64,000 bases of DNA from Psychrobacter sp. I-STPA10 (GTDB lineage Bacteria > Pseudomonadota > Gammaproteobacteria > Pseudomonadales > Moraxellaceae), in assembly GCF_021012795.1 (NCBI RefSeq), contig NZ_VFYU01000015.1:143148-207147 (forward strand), written 5' to 3'. The notes under the pieces are model-generated. The model had not been told where the DNA came from, ran no database searches, and worked only from the letters and a program-made list of their open reading frames with translations. Within the stretch, counting starts at the first letter, position 1; the number at the start of each line of letters is the position of its first letter. Shown piece by piece: positions 1 to 10,495 of this stretch. Made by a program: the position numbers and the translations under genes.

Positions 1-630
1 ATGACCATATAATACCGCACCCAGCATCTGATCTTCAGACAACTCTTTGGCTTCTGACTCAACCATTAATACCGCAGATTTTGTACCTGCCACCACCAAA
101 TCCAAATCACTGCTTTCAAGCTCAGCAATGCTTGGGTTTAATACATATTCGCCATTAATAAAGCCAACACGAGCTGCACCAATAGGACCATTAAATGGTG
201 CATCTGAAATGGCGAGAGCCGCTGATGCACCAATCATGGCAGCGATGTCTGCATATTGTTTTTTGTCAGATGAAACAACTGTTGCCGTAATTTGAATCTC
301 ATTGACATAGCCTTCAGGAAATAAAGGGCGAATTGGACGGTCAATCAAACGAGAAGTTAGTGTTTCAAACTCACTGGCTCGACCTTCACGCTTACCATAG
401 CCACCAGGAATTTTTCCCGAGGCATACATTTTTTCTTGATAATTAACCGTTAATGGAAAGAAGTTTTGTCCTTCTTTGGCATCGGCTTTGACTACCGCAG
501 CGACTAGAACAGAAACTCCGCCCATGTGTACTAAAATAGAATTGGCTTGACGTGCCATACGCCCTGTCTCAAGCACAACCTTTTGGTTGCCATACTGAAA
601 TTCACGCGTGATTGTGTTAAACATTGTCAT
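1..630 (-). CDS. pnp: Polyribonucleotide nucleotidyltransferase (PNPase), N-terminal part
   Basis: Phosphorolytic 3'-5' exoribonuclease, a trimer that works with RNase E in the degradosome. Reading the minus strand from the ATG at 630 gives 210 codons open to the window edge. The product starts [14 protein letters not shown], and includes a [11 protein letters not shown] stretch and the [25 protein letters not shown] region typical of the first RNase PH domain. An AGGAAA ribosome site precedes the ATG. The rest, including the second PH domain and the KH/S1 domains, lies outside the window. It is downstream of rpsO, as in enterobacteria. Identity is certain by family and context; only the 5' third is present. 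Confidence 0.96.
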   Translation of the reverse strand, partial: MTMFNTITREFQYGNQKVVLETGRMARQANSILVHMGGVSVLVAAVVKADAKEGQNFFPLTVNYQEKMYASGKIPGGYGKREGRASEFETLTSRLIDRPIRPLFPEGYVNEIQITATVVSSDKKQYADIAAMIGASAALAISDAPFNGPIGAARVGFINGEYVLNPSIAELESSDLDLVVAGTKSAVLMVESEAKELSEDQMLGAVLYGH

Positions 631-870
631 ATAATTTTCCTAATTGTGATGATATTACTAAAATAACCGATACTTTATTGTTACTATCAATTTATATATA
701 AGCTTTATTTTCTTATACAATAGCCATTAATAAACAAACTATCCAATACATAAATAAAAAAATACATCTATGATAGATTGGATATAAACTCGTATGAGTT
801 TATACAATGAAAATATCAGTCAATAAAAAGGCAGTCTGATACACATAAATCAATAATAATTGATTAGCCC

Positions 871-937
871 CTAACGCTTTCACTCTTGCTATATTTTATC
901 TCAATGGCACATAACCACCTAAAAGCAAAAGCGTTAG
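871..937 (-). promoter_or_regulatory. Inverted repeat in the rpsO-pnp spacer, possible pnp leader hairpin
   Basis: A perfect 10-base inverted repeat, CTAACGCTTT and AAAGCGTTAG, is separated by about 47 bases and lies some 240 bases upstream of pnp on the transcribed strand. In E. coli the pnp leader carries an RNase III-cleaved hairpin used for autoregulation. Assigning that role here is inference from position only; there is no sequence homology to support it. Confidence 0.3.
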
Positions 938-1055
938 AAGCCACGCTTATCAAAACTTGCCTTCACCTATTTTACAGATAATTGTTGCTGTTGACCAATT
1001 TATCGCTAAACCCATAGACTCAGTCCAACAACAAAATTGATCCTGATTCATTTCA

Positions 1056-1162
1056 TATAATCAAAGAAGTCTAAAACAGCTATAAAGCGACCGAGTGAAG
1101 ATAGTACGGTTGTACAGCAAACGAGGGCCACACCGTCGCTGTTTAGTAGTTCTTTGACTTTA
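1056..1162 (+). mobile_element. Degenerate 107-bp MITE of the TATAGTC family (copy A)
   Basis: Imperfect terminal inverted repeats of about 22 bases: the left end reads TATAATCAAAGAAG, and the right end read in reverse gives TAAAGTCAAAGAAC. The core is the same as in the copies near 11.3, 36.7 and 41.8 kb: CGAGTG.AGATAGTAC, then TGTACAGCAA.CGAG, then CACCGT. The length equals that of two better-preserved copies. It is noncoding and lies in the rpsO-pnp spacer, so it would be transcribed if pnp is expressed by read-through. Confidence 0.7.
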
Positions 1163-1183
1163 CTTGCTGGCTCTATAAAACGA

Positions 1184-1220
1184 TAAAAAAAGACGGTGTG
1201 AAATGAATTCCACACCGTCT
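1184..1220 (-). terminator. Rho-independent terminator after rpsO
   Basis: A perfect 10-base-pair stem (AGACGGTGTG with CACACCGTCT) and a 10-base loop. On the minus strand it is followed by a run of seven T. It lies 30 bases past the rpsO stop, where it would attenuate transcription entering pnp. Confidence 0.9.
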
Positions 1221-1250
1221 GCATATCAGCTAAATAGAACTACTCGCAAA

Positions 1251-1517
1251 TTAGCGACGTAGACCTAGTTGACCAATCAAAGTCGTATAACGATTTAAAT
1301 CTTTACCTTTTAGGTAGTCAAGCAATTTACGGCGTTGGTTTACCATACGGATAAGACCACGGCGGCTATGATGATCCGCTTTATGCTCTTTAAAATGCCC
1401 TTGAAGATCGTTAATACGAGCAGTCAATAACGCAACTTGTACTTCTGGTGAACCAGTATCGTTTTCGCCACGTTGGTATTGAGCAATGATTTGTTGACGA
1501 TCAGTATTAGTTAACAT
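1251..1517 (-). CDS. rpsO: 30S ribosomal protein S15
   Basis: Primary 16S rRNA-binding protein of the small subunit platform. The 88-residue product matches the usual S15 length. It has the family core [18 protein letters not shown], then [11 protein letters not shown] and RRKLLDYLK, and ends LGLRR. I chose the ATG at 1517, not an in-frame upstream codon at 1556, because a GCAGGAGA ribosome site sits just before it and S15 proteins do not carry the extra 13 residues. The gene is part of the truB-rpsO-pnp string, but a DJ-1-family gene separates it from truB here, so it probably has its own promoter. Confidence 0.97.
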   Translation of the reverse strand: MLTNTDRQQIIAQYQRGENDTGSPEVQVALLTARINDLQGHFKEHKADHHSRRGLIRMVNQRRKLLDYLKGKDLNRYTTLIGQLGLRR

Positions 1518-1746
1518 AATTTTCTCCTGCGATGCGGTGATAAAAATGCTTACCAATTAGGGTCAACCCTGCATCACAAGAGAAGACCTAGATGGCAAAC
1601 ACGAATAGGACTGAAGATTATAACAAAAAGCAGCTAGCAGTGATAGAAGTTTTTACTCCTGCTTGTTAATAAGCCATCAAAATAGACATCAAAAATCATA
1701 TATCAAAAACGTTTGGTTGATGTCTTAAATCCTCAATTAAATAAAC

Positions 1747-2268
1747 CTAGCTCAATGCTTTGTCTATAGCAGCGACAAAGTCCGCAATGTCGTCGGGTGT
1801 GCGTGAAGTAATCAAATTGCCATCTTGCTGCATCGCCTTATCTACAAAGGTTGCACCTGCATTTTCTAAGTCTATTTGTAGCGTTTTATAAGCAGTCAAA
1901 GTCTTACCTTTAGCAATACCAGTATCGACGAATATCCATGGCGCATGGCAAATAGCAGCGATTGGTTTACCAGCTTGGTTAAACTGTTTCACTAACTTTT
2001 GAGCTGCTTTATCAAAGCGCAGAGCATCGGCATTCATCGTACCACCCGGTAATGCCAGCGCATCATAATCATCTGCCTGAGCATCTTTGGCAAACAAATC
2101 AGCACTAAAAGTATCTGCTTTATCTATATGATTCAGCCCCTGTAGCGTTTTTTCATCATGGGTGGTGATTAATACTGTCTTATAACCTTTGTCTTCAAGT
2201 TGATTTTTTACATCCACATATTCAACTTGCTCAAAGTCAGTATCTAATAAAAATGCGATGGTTTTCAT
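1747..2268 (-). CDS. DJ-1/PfpI family protein (type 1 glutamine amidotransferase-like)
   Basis: A 173-residue single-domain protein of the DJ-1/ThiJ/PfpI superfamily. The nucleophile elbow AAICHAPW puts the expected cysteine at about C107 followed by H108, and an N-terminal acidic residue in DFEQVEY (E13) fits the PfpI/YhbO active site. Family members are reported as deglycases, chaperones or peptidases, and the substrate cannot be read from the sequence. It lies between truB and rpsO on the same strand, with spacers of 166 and 229 bases. This is an insertion into a string that is normally contiguous, and no transfer signature is obvious. Confidence 0.88.
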   Translation of the reverse strand: MKTIAFLLDTDFEQVEYVDVKNQLEDKGYKTVLITTHDEKTLQGLNHIDKADTFSADLFAKDAQADDYDALALPGGTMNADALRFDKAAQKLVKQFNQAGKPIAAICHAPWIFVDTGIAKGKTLTAYKTLQIDLENAGATFVDKAMQQDGNLITSRTPDDIADFVAAIDKALS

Positions 2269-2434
2269 AATAAGCCCTTATTTTTTCATAGATTTTTATG
2301 TTTACACTTATCAGTATAAAGCAAAAATAAAGCACTCATAGAGGGGTGTTGCAAGCAAATGTGTGGGGCTGTAAATTATGTAGAAGCAAGGTAACAAGGC
2401 AAAGAAGCTTACCAACTCTATTACAGATTAAAAA

Positions 2435-3445
2435 TTAAAGATTGAGCATTTTCTTTGGCTGCAAGCGACCAGATCGGCTCAACGCACCCAAGCCAACAAA
2501 TTCACCTGCCTCATTTAATAGGCGAATATCATAAGCAAGCTGTGAATCATCTGTCTGTGACTTCGCTTTCTCTATCGTAACAAGTTTGTTTTGAGCACTG
2601 AGATATTGATCAATATCCGTATTCATTTGTGCAATGACATTAAGACGCTGCCCAAGGCGCAAACGCTCACATTGCTCGCTACTAAGCGTCAATGTAGGTA
2701 CATCTTCAATACATGCATCACTAGGCAATAAACGCTCAAAACGCTGCTGTAAATTAAGCTGTGCTAATTGAGCCAAATCAATCGCTTGCGTAACATCAAA
2801 ACTGCCAACACTGCTACGACGTAAGCTGATTAAATGCCCGACACTGCCCAATGCTTTGGCAATATCTTCACCCAAAACTCTAATATAAGTCCCTTTTGAG
2901 CAGGTAACTTCAAGACGCATACTATCAACCGATAGTTGCTGTAATTGCAGAGAAAAAATAGTAATCGCACGGCTAGGACGCTCTATTTCAATGCCTTCTC
3001 GGGCATATTCATACAACTTTTTGCCATCTTTTTTTAGCGCTGAATACATTGGTGGTATTTGCTGCTGCTTACCTAAAAACTGCTGAGTTATCTCTAATAA
3101 GTCAACAGCTTGCCAATGAGGTAATGCACATTCATAAATAACCGTCCCCTCAGCATCACCTGTATCTGTTTGCTGCCCCAGTTTAATCACTGCCTCATAG
3201 CTTTTATTGGCATCAAGTTGATAGTGGCTAAACTTAGTTGCCTCACCCAAACAAATGGGCAACAACCCTGTTGCCATTGGATCTAATGTACCCGTATGAC
3301 CTGCTTTGCGGCTGTCATGTTGCGGCGACTGAAACAGATACTTAACTTTGGATACCACTTGCTGCGAGGTCATACCCTTTGGTTTATCAATGAGTATGAC
3401 ACCAGATACGCGTTGTTTTTGCTTAGCGTGCTGCGTTTTTTTCAT
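2435..3445 (-). CDS. truB: tRNA pseudouridine(55) synthase
   Basis: Isomerises U55 in the T-loop of elongator tRNAs. The 336-residue product has the catalytic motif GHTGTLDPMATGLLP with the nucleophile D55, the N-terminal GVILIDKPKGMTS segment, and KLYEYAREG plus CSKGTYIRVLGEDI downstream. The C-terminal ~70 residues (VGLGALSRSGRLQPKKML) fit a PUA-like domain. It starts 39 bases after rbfA and belongs to the nusA-infB-rbfA-truB operon. It is slightly longer than the E. coli enzyme because of insertions in the second half. Confidence 0.97.
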   Translation of the reverse strand: MKKTQHAKQKQRVSGVILIDKPKGMTSQQVVSKVKYLFQSPQHDSRKAGHTGTLDPMATGLLPICLGEATKFSHYQLDANKSYEAVIKLGQQTDTGDAEGTVIYECALPHWQAVDLLEITQQFLGKQQQIPPMYSALKKDGKKLYEYAREGIEIERPSRAITIFSLQLQQLSVDSMRLEVTCSKGTYIRVLGEDIAKALGSVGHLISLRRSSVGSFDVTQAIDLAQLAQLNLQQRFERLLPSDACIEDVPTLTLSSEQCERLRLGQRLNVIAQMNTDIDQYLSAQNKLVTIEKAKSQTDDSQLAYDIRLLNEAGEFVGLGALSRSGRLQPKKMLNL

Positions 3446-3484
3446 GTCCTACCTTGTTATTCACAACAAATCACTACAGACTGA

Positions 3485-3937
3485 TTATTTTTCAACCGTT
3501 TCGCTCGTGTCATTAGTATTATTGATATCGCTGCTATCACTATTTTGCTCAGCCAGTTCTGCGTCTGCTTGTGTTTTTGAAACCGCTTTGTTAATAAGCT
3601 CCATCATATAGTTGCCTTTTGCCGTCACTTCATCATAATGAAAGCGCAAACGAGGTGTGGTACGAGTTTTTAAGCGATGACTAAGCTCAGTACGCAAAAA
3701 CCCTGCTGCATTATTGAGCACTTTTAGGCTTTGCTCATGGCTATATTTATTCATATCATCATTCAGCTCAGGTTCCATAATGGTGACATAAATATCAGCA
3801 TAGCCTAAATCTGAGCTGACTTTAACGCTTGAGATGGTCACAAAGCCAGTCAAACGTGGATCATTAAGATCATCACGAATAAGCACGGCTAAGTCTCTTT
3901 GAATTTGATCCGCCAAGCGTTGCATACGTTGGTTCAT
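3485..3937 (-). CDS. rbfA: 30S ribosome-binding factor A
   Basis: Cold-shock-associated factor needed for late 16S 5'-end maturation. The 150-residue protein has the family start MNQRMQRLADQIQRDLAVLI, the DPRLTGFVTISSVKVS segment and the KH-like region ending RTTPRLRFHYDE. The last ~30 residues are an acidic Ser/Asn/Thr-rich tail beyond the conserved domain. It is downstream of infB, separated by a terminator-like hairpin, and just upstream of truB. Confidence 0.96.
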   Translation of the reverse strand: MNQRMQRLADQIQRDLAVLIRDDLNDPRLTGFVTISSVKVSSDLGYADIYVTIMEPELNDDMNKYSHEQSLKVLNNAAGFLRTELSHRLKTRTTPRLRFHYDEVTAKGNYMMELINKAVSKTQADAELAEQNSDSSDINNTNDTSETVEK

Positions 3938-4027
3938 GTTATGTCCTTAATTTTTCTTTGGTAAATTGTTTTTAACTGCTACAAAATAAAATTATATTTT
4001 TTAAAATAAATTCAAGTATTTTGATTA

Positions 4028-4066
4028 AGAAAAAAGACCTAGCAGGATTGTCCTGTTAGGTCTTTT
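4028..4066 (-). terminator. Rho-independent terminator between infB and rbfA
   Basis: An almost perfect 16-base-pair stem (AAAAGACCTAGCAGGA against TCCTGTTAGGTCTTTT) with a very short loop. On the minus strand it runs into a T-rich tract. It follows the infB stop by about 20 bases, so expression of rbfA and truB probably depends on partial read-through or on a promoter in the 150-base spacer. Confidence 0.85.
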
Positions 4067-4087
4067 ACAAAAACAGGGAGAACTTAA

Positions 4088-6808
4088 TTAAATGGTACGT
4101 TGGATCTCTTGAATTTCAAAGACCTCAATCTTATCACCCACTTCCACATCATAGCCACGTACAGCAAGACCACACTCCATACCAGTACGCACTTCATTCA
4201 CATCGTCTTTAAAGCGGCGAAGTGATTGCAACTGACCAGTAAAGATTACTTGTTCATCACGTAGTACACGAATTGGTTTGTTGCGATAAATCGTACCTTC
4301 AACCACCATACAACCAGCAGCTGCACCAAACTTACTTGAGCGGAAGACATCACGTACTTCAGCCACACCAAAAATTTTTTCACGATGCTCTGGCGATAAC
4401 ATACCACTCATCGCAGCTTTTACATCATCAATCAATCCATAGATAACGCTGTAGTAACGAATGTCTAAACCTGCATCATCAGCTTTGCGTCTAGCGGCTG
4501 TATCGGCACGCACATTAAAGCCGAGCAATACCGCTTCACTAGATTCAGCCAAGGTGACATCAGACTCAGAAATAGGACCGACACCAGAACTGATGACTTT
4601 TACCTTCACTTCATCGGTAGATAACTCATCTAAAGCAGCTAGTAGGGCTTCAAGCGAGCCACGTACATCTGTTTTTAAAATGATGTTTAAGAAAGACACA
4701 TCACCTTGTTCCATCTGCTCAAACATACTCTCTAAACGCGTCTTGTTCTGACGCTCAAGTTGACGCTGACGCTCACGATTACTACGGAATTCAGCTACTT
4801 CACGTGCTTTTTTCTCATCAGATACTACCAAAAACTCACTACCTGCAGCAGGCGTATCAGATAAACCTAATATCTCTACAGGAATAGAAGGTCCCGCTGT
4901 TTTGATACGTTTACCAGTTTCATCCATCATGGCGCGCACACGACCATAGAATTCACCAGCCAATACCAAATCACCTTGATTTAAGATACCTTTTTTGACC
5001 AATAAACTAGCAACCGCACCACGTCCTTTCTCTAAACGTGATTCAATGACCACACCTTGCGCTGCACCTTCGGTTGGTGCTTCAAGCTCCATCAACTCAG
5101 CTTGTAAGCTAATAAGCTCTAGTAACTCATCAATGCCTTGACCAGTTTTGGCTGATACTTGTGCCATAGGCGTATCGCCACCCCAAGCTTCTGTCACTAA
5201 TTCTTTGGCAGTGAGCTCATTTAATACTTTATCAGGATCAGCAGATTCTTTATCAATCTTATTAAGAGCAACAATAATTGGCGTACCAGCAGCACGAGCA
5301 TGATCAATCGCTTCTTCTGTTTGTGGCATCATGCCATCATCAGCAGCCACCACCAAAATTACAATATCTGTTGCCTGTGCACCACGAGAACGCATCGCTG
5401 TAAATGCTGCGTGTCCTGGAGTATCTAGGAAAGTGATAACCCCACGATCGGTTTCCACATGATACGCGCCCACATGCTGAGTAATGCCACCCGCCTCACC
5501 TGACGCAACCTTAGTCTCACGAATCTTATCAAGCAGTGATGTCTTACCATGATCCACATGACCCATGATGGTGACCACTGGAGGACGAGTCTGTACATTA
5601 CTGCTATGCTGTTCAACCGCTTCTTGTAAGTCATCTTCAACTTTGGTATCACTAACCAGTACTGGATTATGACCCATCTCTTCCACGATTAAACTGGCTG
5701 TCGCTTGATCAATCTCATCAGACTCACTCGCCATCTCGCCCATCTTCATCAATAATTTAATGACTTCACGGGCTTTAACAGCCATACGCTGCGCTAAGTC
5801 TGAAACAACAATTTGTTCACCAATTTCAACATCATGAACAATTTTTTCGACTGGCTTTTCGAATTTATGCTGTGCTGCTTGTGAAGACTTCAAACCATGA
5901 CGGCGATTTTTAATCTCACGCTCTTCTTGCACTTTACGGCGACGTCCACGAGCTGCAGTACTATTAGAGCCACGCTTAATTTCACGGCGCTCTTTTTCAA
6001 ATGACTCTTCTAAAGCAGCACCTACCAAACCTTCAGCAAGTGGTTCATCTTTACGTACTTCAGCAACAGGCTCTTTATCAGAGTATTTTCCTGCCATTTT
6101 ACGCATCTCTTCAAGCGTTTTTTTCTGTGCTTCTTCTGCTTGTTTACGACGCGTTTCTGCTTCAATTTGACGCAGACGTTCTTCTTCTGCCTCACGTGCT
6201 TTACGAGCTTTACGCTCAGCAGCCGTTTCAACTTTCGGTTTAGTTGGAGCAACTTTTTTCTTTGGTTTAGCTTTGGCAATTTCTTCTGCTTTGCTACCTT
6301 TTTTCACCACAACCGTGGCAGTGACCTCATCATCACCACTATCAGAAGATGACTTGCTACCCAAACTTGCTCGCATCGCTGCCAATGTCGCCGCTTGACG
6401 TTCTTCAGCTTCTTTTTTGGCCTGCTCACGTTTTTTTGCTTCTTCAGCTGCGCGAATCTTCGCTTCTTCAGCCGCTTTTTCACGAGCAGCTATCTGTTCT
6501 GCAAGTTTGTTAGGGTCAGGCTTTTCAAAGACCTTTTTCTTGCGCACTTCAACGTTGACGCTTTTTGATTTACCTGATGAGCCTGTTACTCGAGCGGTAC
6601 TGGTTGTTTTTGCTTTTAAACTGATACGTCGTTTTTCTTGCTGACCATGGCTCTGCTTTAAGTAAGCCACCAATTGCTCTTGCTCAAGCTCGGTGACTAT
6701 GTCATCCTCGCCACGAGCAGGCAATCCAGCATCAAGCAGTTGCTTTTTTAATGCACTGACTGATTTTTTTACCATGTCTGCTAATTCTTTGACGGTTTTG
6801 TCTGCCAT
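4088..6808 (-). CDS. infB: Translation initiation factor IF-2
   Basis: GTPase that places fMet-tRNA on the 30S subunit. The 906-residue product has the N-terminal IF2_N fold ([19 protein letters not shown]), then a long Lys/Glu/Ala-rich segment at about residues 80-300. The G domain has GHVDHGKT near residue 415, DTPGH near 462 and NKID near 516, and is followed by the C1/C2 domains ending [15 protein letters not shown]. It starts 14 bases after nusA in the conserved rimP-nusA-infB operon. The length is normal for the gammaproteobacterial long form. Confidence 0.98.
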   Translation of the reverse strand: MADKTVKELADMVKKSVSALKKQLLDAGLPARGEDDIVTELEQEQLVAYLKQSHGQQEKRRISLKAKTTSTARVTGSSGKSKSVNVEVRKKKVFEKPDPNKLAEQIAAREKAAEEAKIRAAEEAKKREQAKKEAEERQAATLAAMRASLGSKSSSDSGDDEVTATVVVKKGSKAEEIAKAKPKKKVAPTKPKVETAAERKARKAREAEEERLRQIEAETRRKQAEEAQKKTLEEMRKMAGKYSDKEPVAEVRKDEPLAEGLVGAALEESFEKERREIKRGSNSTAARGRRRKVQEEREIKNRRHGLKSSQAAQHKFEKPVEKIVHDVEIGEQIVVSDLAQRMAVKAREVIKLLMKMGEMASESDEIDQATASLIVEEMGHNPVLVSDTKVEDDLQEAVEQHSSNVQTRPPVVTIMGHVDHGKTSLLDKIRETKVASGEAGGITQHVGAYHVETDRGVITFLDTPGHAAFTAMRSRGAQATDIVILVVAADDGMMPQTEEAIDHARAAGTPIIVALNKIDKESADPDKVLNELTAKELVTEAWGGDTPMAQVSAKTGQGIDELLELISLQAELMELEAPTEGAAQGVVIESRLEKGRGAVASLLVKKGILNQGDLVLAGEFYGRVRAMMDETGKRIKTAGPSIPVEILGLSDTPAAGSEFLVVSDEKKAREVAEFRSNRERQRQLERQNKTRLESMFEQMEQGDVSFLNIILKTDVRGSLEALLAALDELSTDEVKVKVISSGVGPISESDVTLAESSEAVLLGFNVRADTAARRKADDAGLDIRYYSVIYGLIDDVKAAMSGMLSPEHREKIFGVAEVRDVFRSSKFGAAAGCMVVEGTIYRNKPIRVLRDEQVIFTGQLQSLRRFKDDVNEVRTGMECGLAVRGYDVEVGDKIEVFEIQEIQRTI

Positions 6809-6822
6809 TGTATAGTCACCTA

Positions 6823-8310
6823 TTATTCTTCATTAAACCAAGATTCACGTGCTTTCATGATAAGCTTTCCTGCTGTTTCATTATCCAACCCATCAATATC
6901 TTCTAGGTCGAATACAGCTTGTTCGGCTAAATCATCTAGGGTAATAATGTCTTTTTGTGCCATTTTATAAGCCCAATCGACACTCATTCCTTCTAGATTC
7001 AAAAGCTCATCGCTCGGCTCTTTCATATTTTGCTGTCTGACTAGTTCATCTGCGATCACGACTTCTTTTGCGCGCTCTTGAATCATTTCAATCGCATCAT
7101 CATCTAGCCCATCTATGTCATAAAATGTATCAAATGGCACGTATGCCACTTCTTCAATACTGGTAAAACCCACATCTACTAAGGCTTGTGCCAAGTCTTG
7201 ATCTACTTCTAAACGCTCATAAAATAAATCAATATAAGCCTGTGTTTCGTTCTTTTGACGCTCTAAATACTCTTCTTCAAGCATCATGTTCAATCGATAG
7301 CCTGTTAACTCAGAAGCAAGACGAACATTTTGTCCCTGCGAGCCAATGGCTCGTGCTAACTGATCATTGGCAGAAAATACAATATCTGCTGTCTTTGCAT
7401 CTTCATCAAGAATGATGCTGTTCACATCAGCTGGCTCTAGCGCACTGATAATATACTGGGCTGGGTCATCTGACCAAACAATCACATCAATACGTTCACC
7501 ATCAAGCTCTTGTTGTACCGCTTGAATACGTGTGCCACGCATACCAATACAGGCACCAACTGGGTCAATACGATGATCATTGGTTTTTACCGAAATCTTT
7601 GCGCGTACACCAGGCTGTCTAGCAACACCACGCACTTCAATAATCTGCTCAGCAATCTCAGGCACTTCTTTTTGCATGAGTGCTGCTAACATATCTGGAT
7701 GCGTACGTGACAGTAGTAATTGTGCGCCGCGATTATCACGGTTTACATGGTATAAAATTGCATTGATGCGTGATTTTACTCGAAGCTGCTCACGTGGCAA
7801 CATTTGATCACGCGATAAATAGCCTTCTGCATTATCACCTAAATCAATGATAAAACCATCACGAGTCTGTTTTTTGACTTCGCCATACATCATCTCACCC
7901 ACACGTGGCTCAAAGGCATCGGCAATTAAAGCTCGCTCTGCTTCACGAATCTTTTGGATAATCACTTGTTTGGCTTGTGTAGCAGCAATACGACCAAATT
8001 CAATAGATTCGATTTGCTCTTCTTTTATATCACCAATTGACCACTCATTTTCATCAAGGTCACTAATAGCAAGTTGACAAGCAGGCATTTCATGATCTTC
8101 ATCCGCAACCACTGTCCAGTAACGGTAAGTATCATAATCGCCAGTTTTGCGATCAATTGCTACGCGTACAGCAACTTCTGGTTGATCAGTATACACCCGC
8201 TTTTTGGTAGAAACGACCAAAGCTTGCTCAATCGCTTCAAAAATATCTTCTGGGTTTAGCCCTTTTTCATTACTGACAGTTTCTACTACCGTTAAAATTT
8301 CACGACTCAT
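6823..8310 (-). CDS. nusA: Transcription termination/antitermination factor NusA
   Basis: Binds RNA polymerase and modulates pausing, termination and antitermination. The 495-residue product starts [17 protein letters not shown], as in NusA proteins. It has the N-terminal polymerase-binding domain, S1 ([21 protein letters not shown]), two KH domains ([14 protein letters not shown] and [15 protein letters not shown]), and two C-terminal acidic helix-hairpin repeats ending [18 protein letters not shown]. The ATG at 8310 was chosen over a codon 24 bases upstream because it matches the family start and has an AGGAT-type ribosome site. It is the middle gene of rimP-nusA-infB. Confidence 0.97.
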   Translation of the reverse strand: MSREILTVVETVSNEKGLNPEDIFEAIEQALVVSTKKRVYTDQPEVAVRVAIDRKTGDYDTYRYWTVVADEDHEMPACQLAISDLDENEWSIGDIKEEQIESIEFGRIAATQAKQVIIQKIREAERALIADAFEPRVGEMMYGEVKKQTRDGFIIDLGDNAEGYLSRDQMLPREQLRVKSRINAILYHVNRDNRGAQLLLSRTHPDMLAALMQKEVPEIAEQIIEVRGVARQPGVRAKISVKTNDHRIDPVGACIGMRGTRIQAVQQELDGERIDVIVWSDDPAQYIISALEPADVNSIILDEDAKTADIVFSANDQLARAIGSQGQNVRLASELTGYRLNMMLEEEYLERQKNETQAYIDLFYERLEVDQDLAQALVDVGFTSIEEVAYVPFDTFYDIDGLDDDAIEMIQERAKEVVIADELVRQQNMKEPSDELLNLEGMSVDWAYKMAQKDIITLDDLAEQAVFDLEDIDGLDNETAGKLIMKARESWFNEE

Positions 8311-8558
8311 GCCACACCTATCCTCACATCTCAAAGTTTTGTATCATTACATCAACCATCAACTATGTACTTGTCTCTTCTTGCTCAATATCAAATTTAC
8401 TTTTATTAAAAGTAATTCAACCCTCTTTGTTATTTAAATCATTATTAAAACGCATTAATTAATGTACTTAAATATCACAAAGTAATAGATAATGACACAA
8501 GCCTTTATACAGATGACTGCAACAGATATCTTTACTATTTATCAATCTTATATCTGAC

Positions 8559-9056
8559 TTATACTTGATATATCAAATTAGCTTTATCAATATTACTCAA
8601 AGCAATATCAAACTTTTCGCCCTCTACTGTGGTAATAAGCAACTGTTTATCATCTAAACTTTCAAGTATACCAGATACTTTGCGACGTTTACTTTGACCA
8701 GAACCAATCGCATGGATCAAGCGTAAATTAATTTTTTCACCCACATAGTCAGCCATTTGCTTAGCATCAAAAAAGGCACGATCAAGCCCAGGTGATGACA
8801 CCTCCAGCACATATTCACCAGCAATGGGATCATAAACTTCTAACACACCACTGACTTGATGAGTCACCGCCGTGCAATCTTCTATTGTTACTTGCTTACC
8901 TGCTTGCTTTTGTTCAGGCAAAGCTTCAATATATATACGTAGTAAAGAGCGTCTACCTTGTGGAATAAACTCCACTCCCCACAATGCCACGTCACAAGCA
9001 GCCACGGCAGGGGCAACAATCTCGGTAAGCTCTGTCACTTTTGTGGATAATTTCAT
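8559..9056 (-). CDS. rimP: Ribosome maturation factor RimP
   Basis: Assembly factor for the 30S subunit. The 165-residue protein shows the RimP pattern LWGVEFIPQGRRSLLRIYIE, then VTIEDCTAVTHQVSGVLEVYDPI and YVLEVSSPGLDRAFFDA, followed by the C-terminal SH3-like half. It is the first protein gene downstream of tRNA-fMet, the same order as in E. coli. A 248-base AT-rich spacer separates it from nusA, wider than usual. Confidence 0.96.
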   Translation of the reverse strand: MKLSTKVTELTEIVAPAVAACDVALWGVEFIPQGRRSLLRIYIEALPEQKQAGKQVTIEDCTAVTHQVSGVLEVYDPIAGEYVLEVSSPGLDRAFFDAKQMADYVGEKINLRLIHAIGSGQSKRRKVSGILESLDDKQLLITTVEGEKFDIALSNIDKANLIYQV

Positions 9057-9533
9057 AGTTTTGTTTTCATTAATGTCATGACTTATTTAAACTTTAATCA
9101 AATAAATTTTTATATAAATTCATATAAATAATTTAGTATCAAATATTATGGTTATGAACATAGCCAGTTGGTTTTATCCTAAATGATTATAACAAACTTC
9201 TATTAGTGTACCTAGCCATTAACCTATGTTAAATGTACTTTATTTTACTATGCTCAAGATCATTTTATTCTGTATTAGTAATCAATACTATGATTTGTTA
9301 TGCCCCTACCAGACATTATAAGCATGGTAACTTAAATCATTTGATAGTGAAGTTTAATGATGCAGAATCAAGTCACAGTTATTATCATTCTTAAGGCTTT
9401 ATAGATGACTTAAATTTAAATATAGATAAGATAGCAGCTAACTATAAGTACAATACAATGTCAAAAACTTTCTTTTTTTCTTGTATTACAGACCTATAAG
9501 TTAACTACCTAGAGCAATCTAACATAAAATAGA
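9057..9533. other. AT-rich spacer between rimP and the tRNA terminator
   Basis: No open reading frame with a plausible start, no RNA gene and no inverted-repeat element was seen. Because the terminator after tRNA-fMet lies at its upstream edge, the promoter for rimP-nusA-infB should be inside this stretch. I could not single out a convincing -35/-10 pair. Confidence 0.5.
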
Positions 9534-9534
9534 T

Positions 9535-9565
9535 ACAAAAAAACCCACAAACAATATGGTGGGTT
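9535..9565 (-). terminator. Terminator after tRNA-fMet
   Basis: A perfect 7-base-pair stem (AACCCAC with GTGGGTT) around a 10-base loop. On the minus strand it is followed by a run of seven T. It lies 27 bases past the tRNA 3' end and separates the tRNA transcript from rimP. Confidence 0.85.
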
Positions 9566-9591
9566 AATTAAAAAAACACATATTTAGAAAG

Positions 9592-9668
<77 letters not shown>

Positions 9669-9890
9669 TCAATCTAGGTCGGTAATTATAGAGACATTTT
9701 TAGAAGTTGTCAACTTATAATTACTTTTTATTTTTTAATGAATGATCAGCTAATTACTAATTATTAGAATACAACAATAACTGACTATAATCTACAATTC
9801 ACCAAAACTATAGATCAATCTTTGTTATCATATAAAACAACAACATTATTAAACTAAAACTAGTTTTTTCTAGTCTTAGAATAAAATAAA

Positions 9891-9975
9891 TGGTGCGATT
9901 GGAGGGACTTGAACCCTCACGGCTTGCGCCACTACCCCCTCAAGATAGCGTGTCTACCAATTCCACCACAATCGC
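9891..9975 (-). tRNA. tRNA-Leu (GAG)
   Basis: An 85-base class II tRNA with encoded CCA and a long variable arm (TAGTGGCGCAAGCCGTGA). The acceptor stem is GCGATTG paired with CAATCGC. The anticodon loop TTGAGGG gives GAG, reading CUC and CUU. It lies between secG and tRNA-fMet, the same place as leuU in E. coli. Confidence 0.95.
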
Positions 9976-10070
9976 TTTTTATATTAAAACAGGCGCATAT
10001 TCTACGCTGATTTGGACACCTATGCAAGTATACACTCTAGGATATATTTCTATAAAATATGAAGAGACAG

Positions 10071-10424
10071 CTAAGAAGCAGGTGTCTCTGTCGTTGTTGA
10101 TGCTGGATCTACTGGTGCAGATTCAGAATCACTTAATTCCGTGTCTGCAATAGATAGGGTTTCTACTGGCTGTAATGTATTTTGAGCGATTGCCTGTTTG
10201 CGTGCATGTACTGCTAACGTTAAACTGGTGATAAAAAAAGTCACTGCTAATGCAGCAGTGGCTCGAGTCAAAAAGTTGGCTGAACCTGCAGCACCAAAAA
10301 CCGTGCCTGATGCACCAGCACCAAAAGATGCCCCTGCATCTGCGCCTTTACCATGCTGAATGAGTATCAAACCAATCATGACAATAGCCACAATGATATG
10401 GAGGGCTAAAATTACTGTAAACAT
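10071..10424 (-). CDS. secG: Protein translocase subunit SecG
   Basis: Small membrane subunit of SecYEG. The 117-residue product has a first membrane helix (residues about 2-22), the conserved cytoplasmic loop GLILIQHGKGADAGASFGAGASGTVFG, a second helix near residues 52-72, and a Thr/Ser/Glu-rich tail. It lies 72 bases after tpiA and upstream of tRNA-Leu, the usual tpiA-secG-tRNA order in Moraxellaceae and Pseudomonas. Confidence 0.95.
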   Translation of the reverse strand: MFTVILALHIIVAIVMIGLILIQHGKGADAGASFGAGASGTVFGAAGSANFLTRATAALAVTFFITSLTLAVHARKQAIAQNTLQPVETLSIADTELSDSESAPVDPASTTTETPAS

Positions 10425-10495
10425 GAATCACCTTAAAAAGTTTGCCATAATTAAACCTAGATTAAACCTAGCTGGCAGTTTATGAGCCAGATAAA

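Noticed and set aside
5425..6352. Several reading frames of 70-85 codons overlapping infB on both strands
   Set aside because: They are out-of-frame shadows of the Lys/Glu/Ala-rich and G-domain coding sequence, without their own signals.
9686..9789. TATAG...GACTATA pair between the tRNA genes
   Set aside because: The right end resembles the family, but the left end matches poorly and the core is absent.
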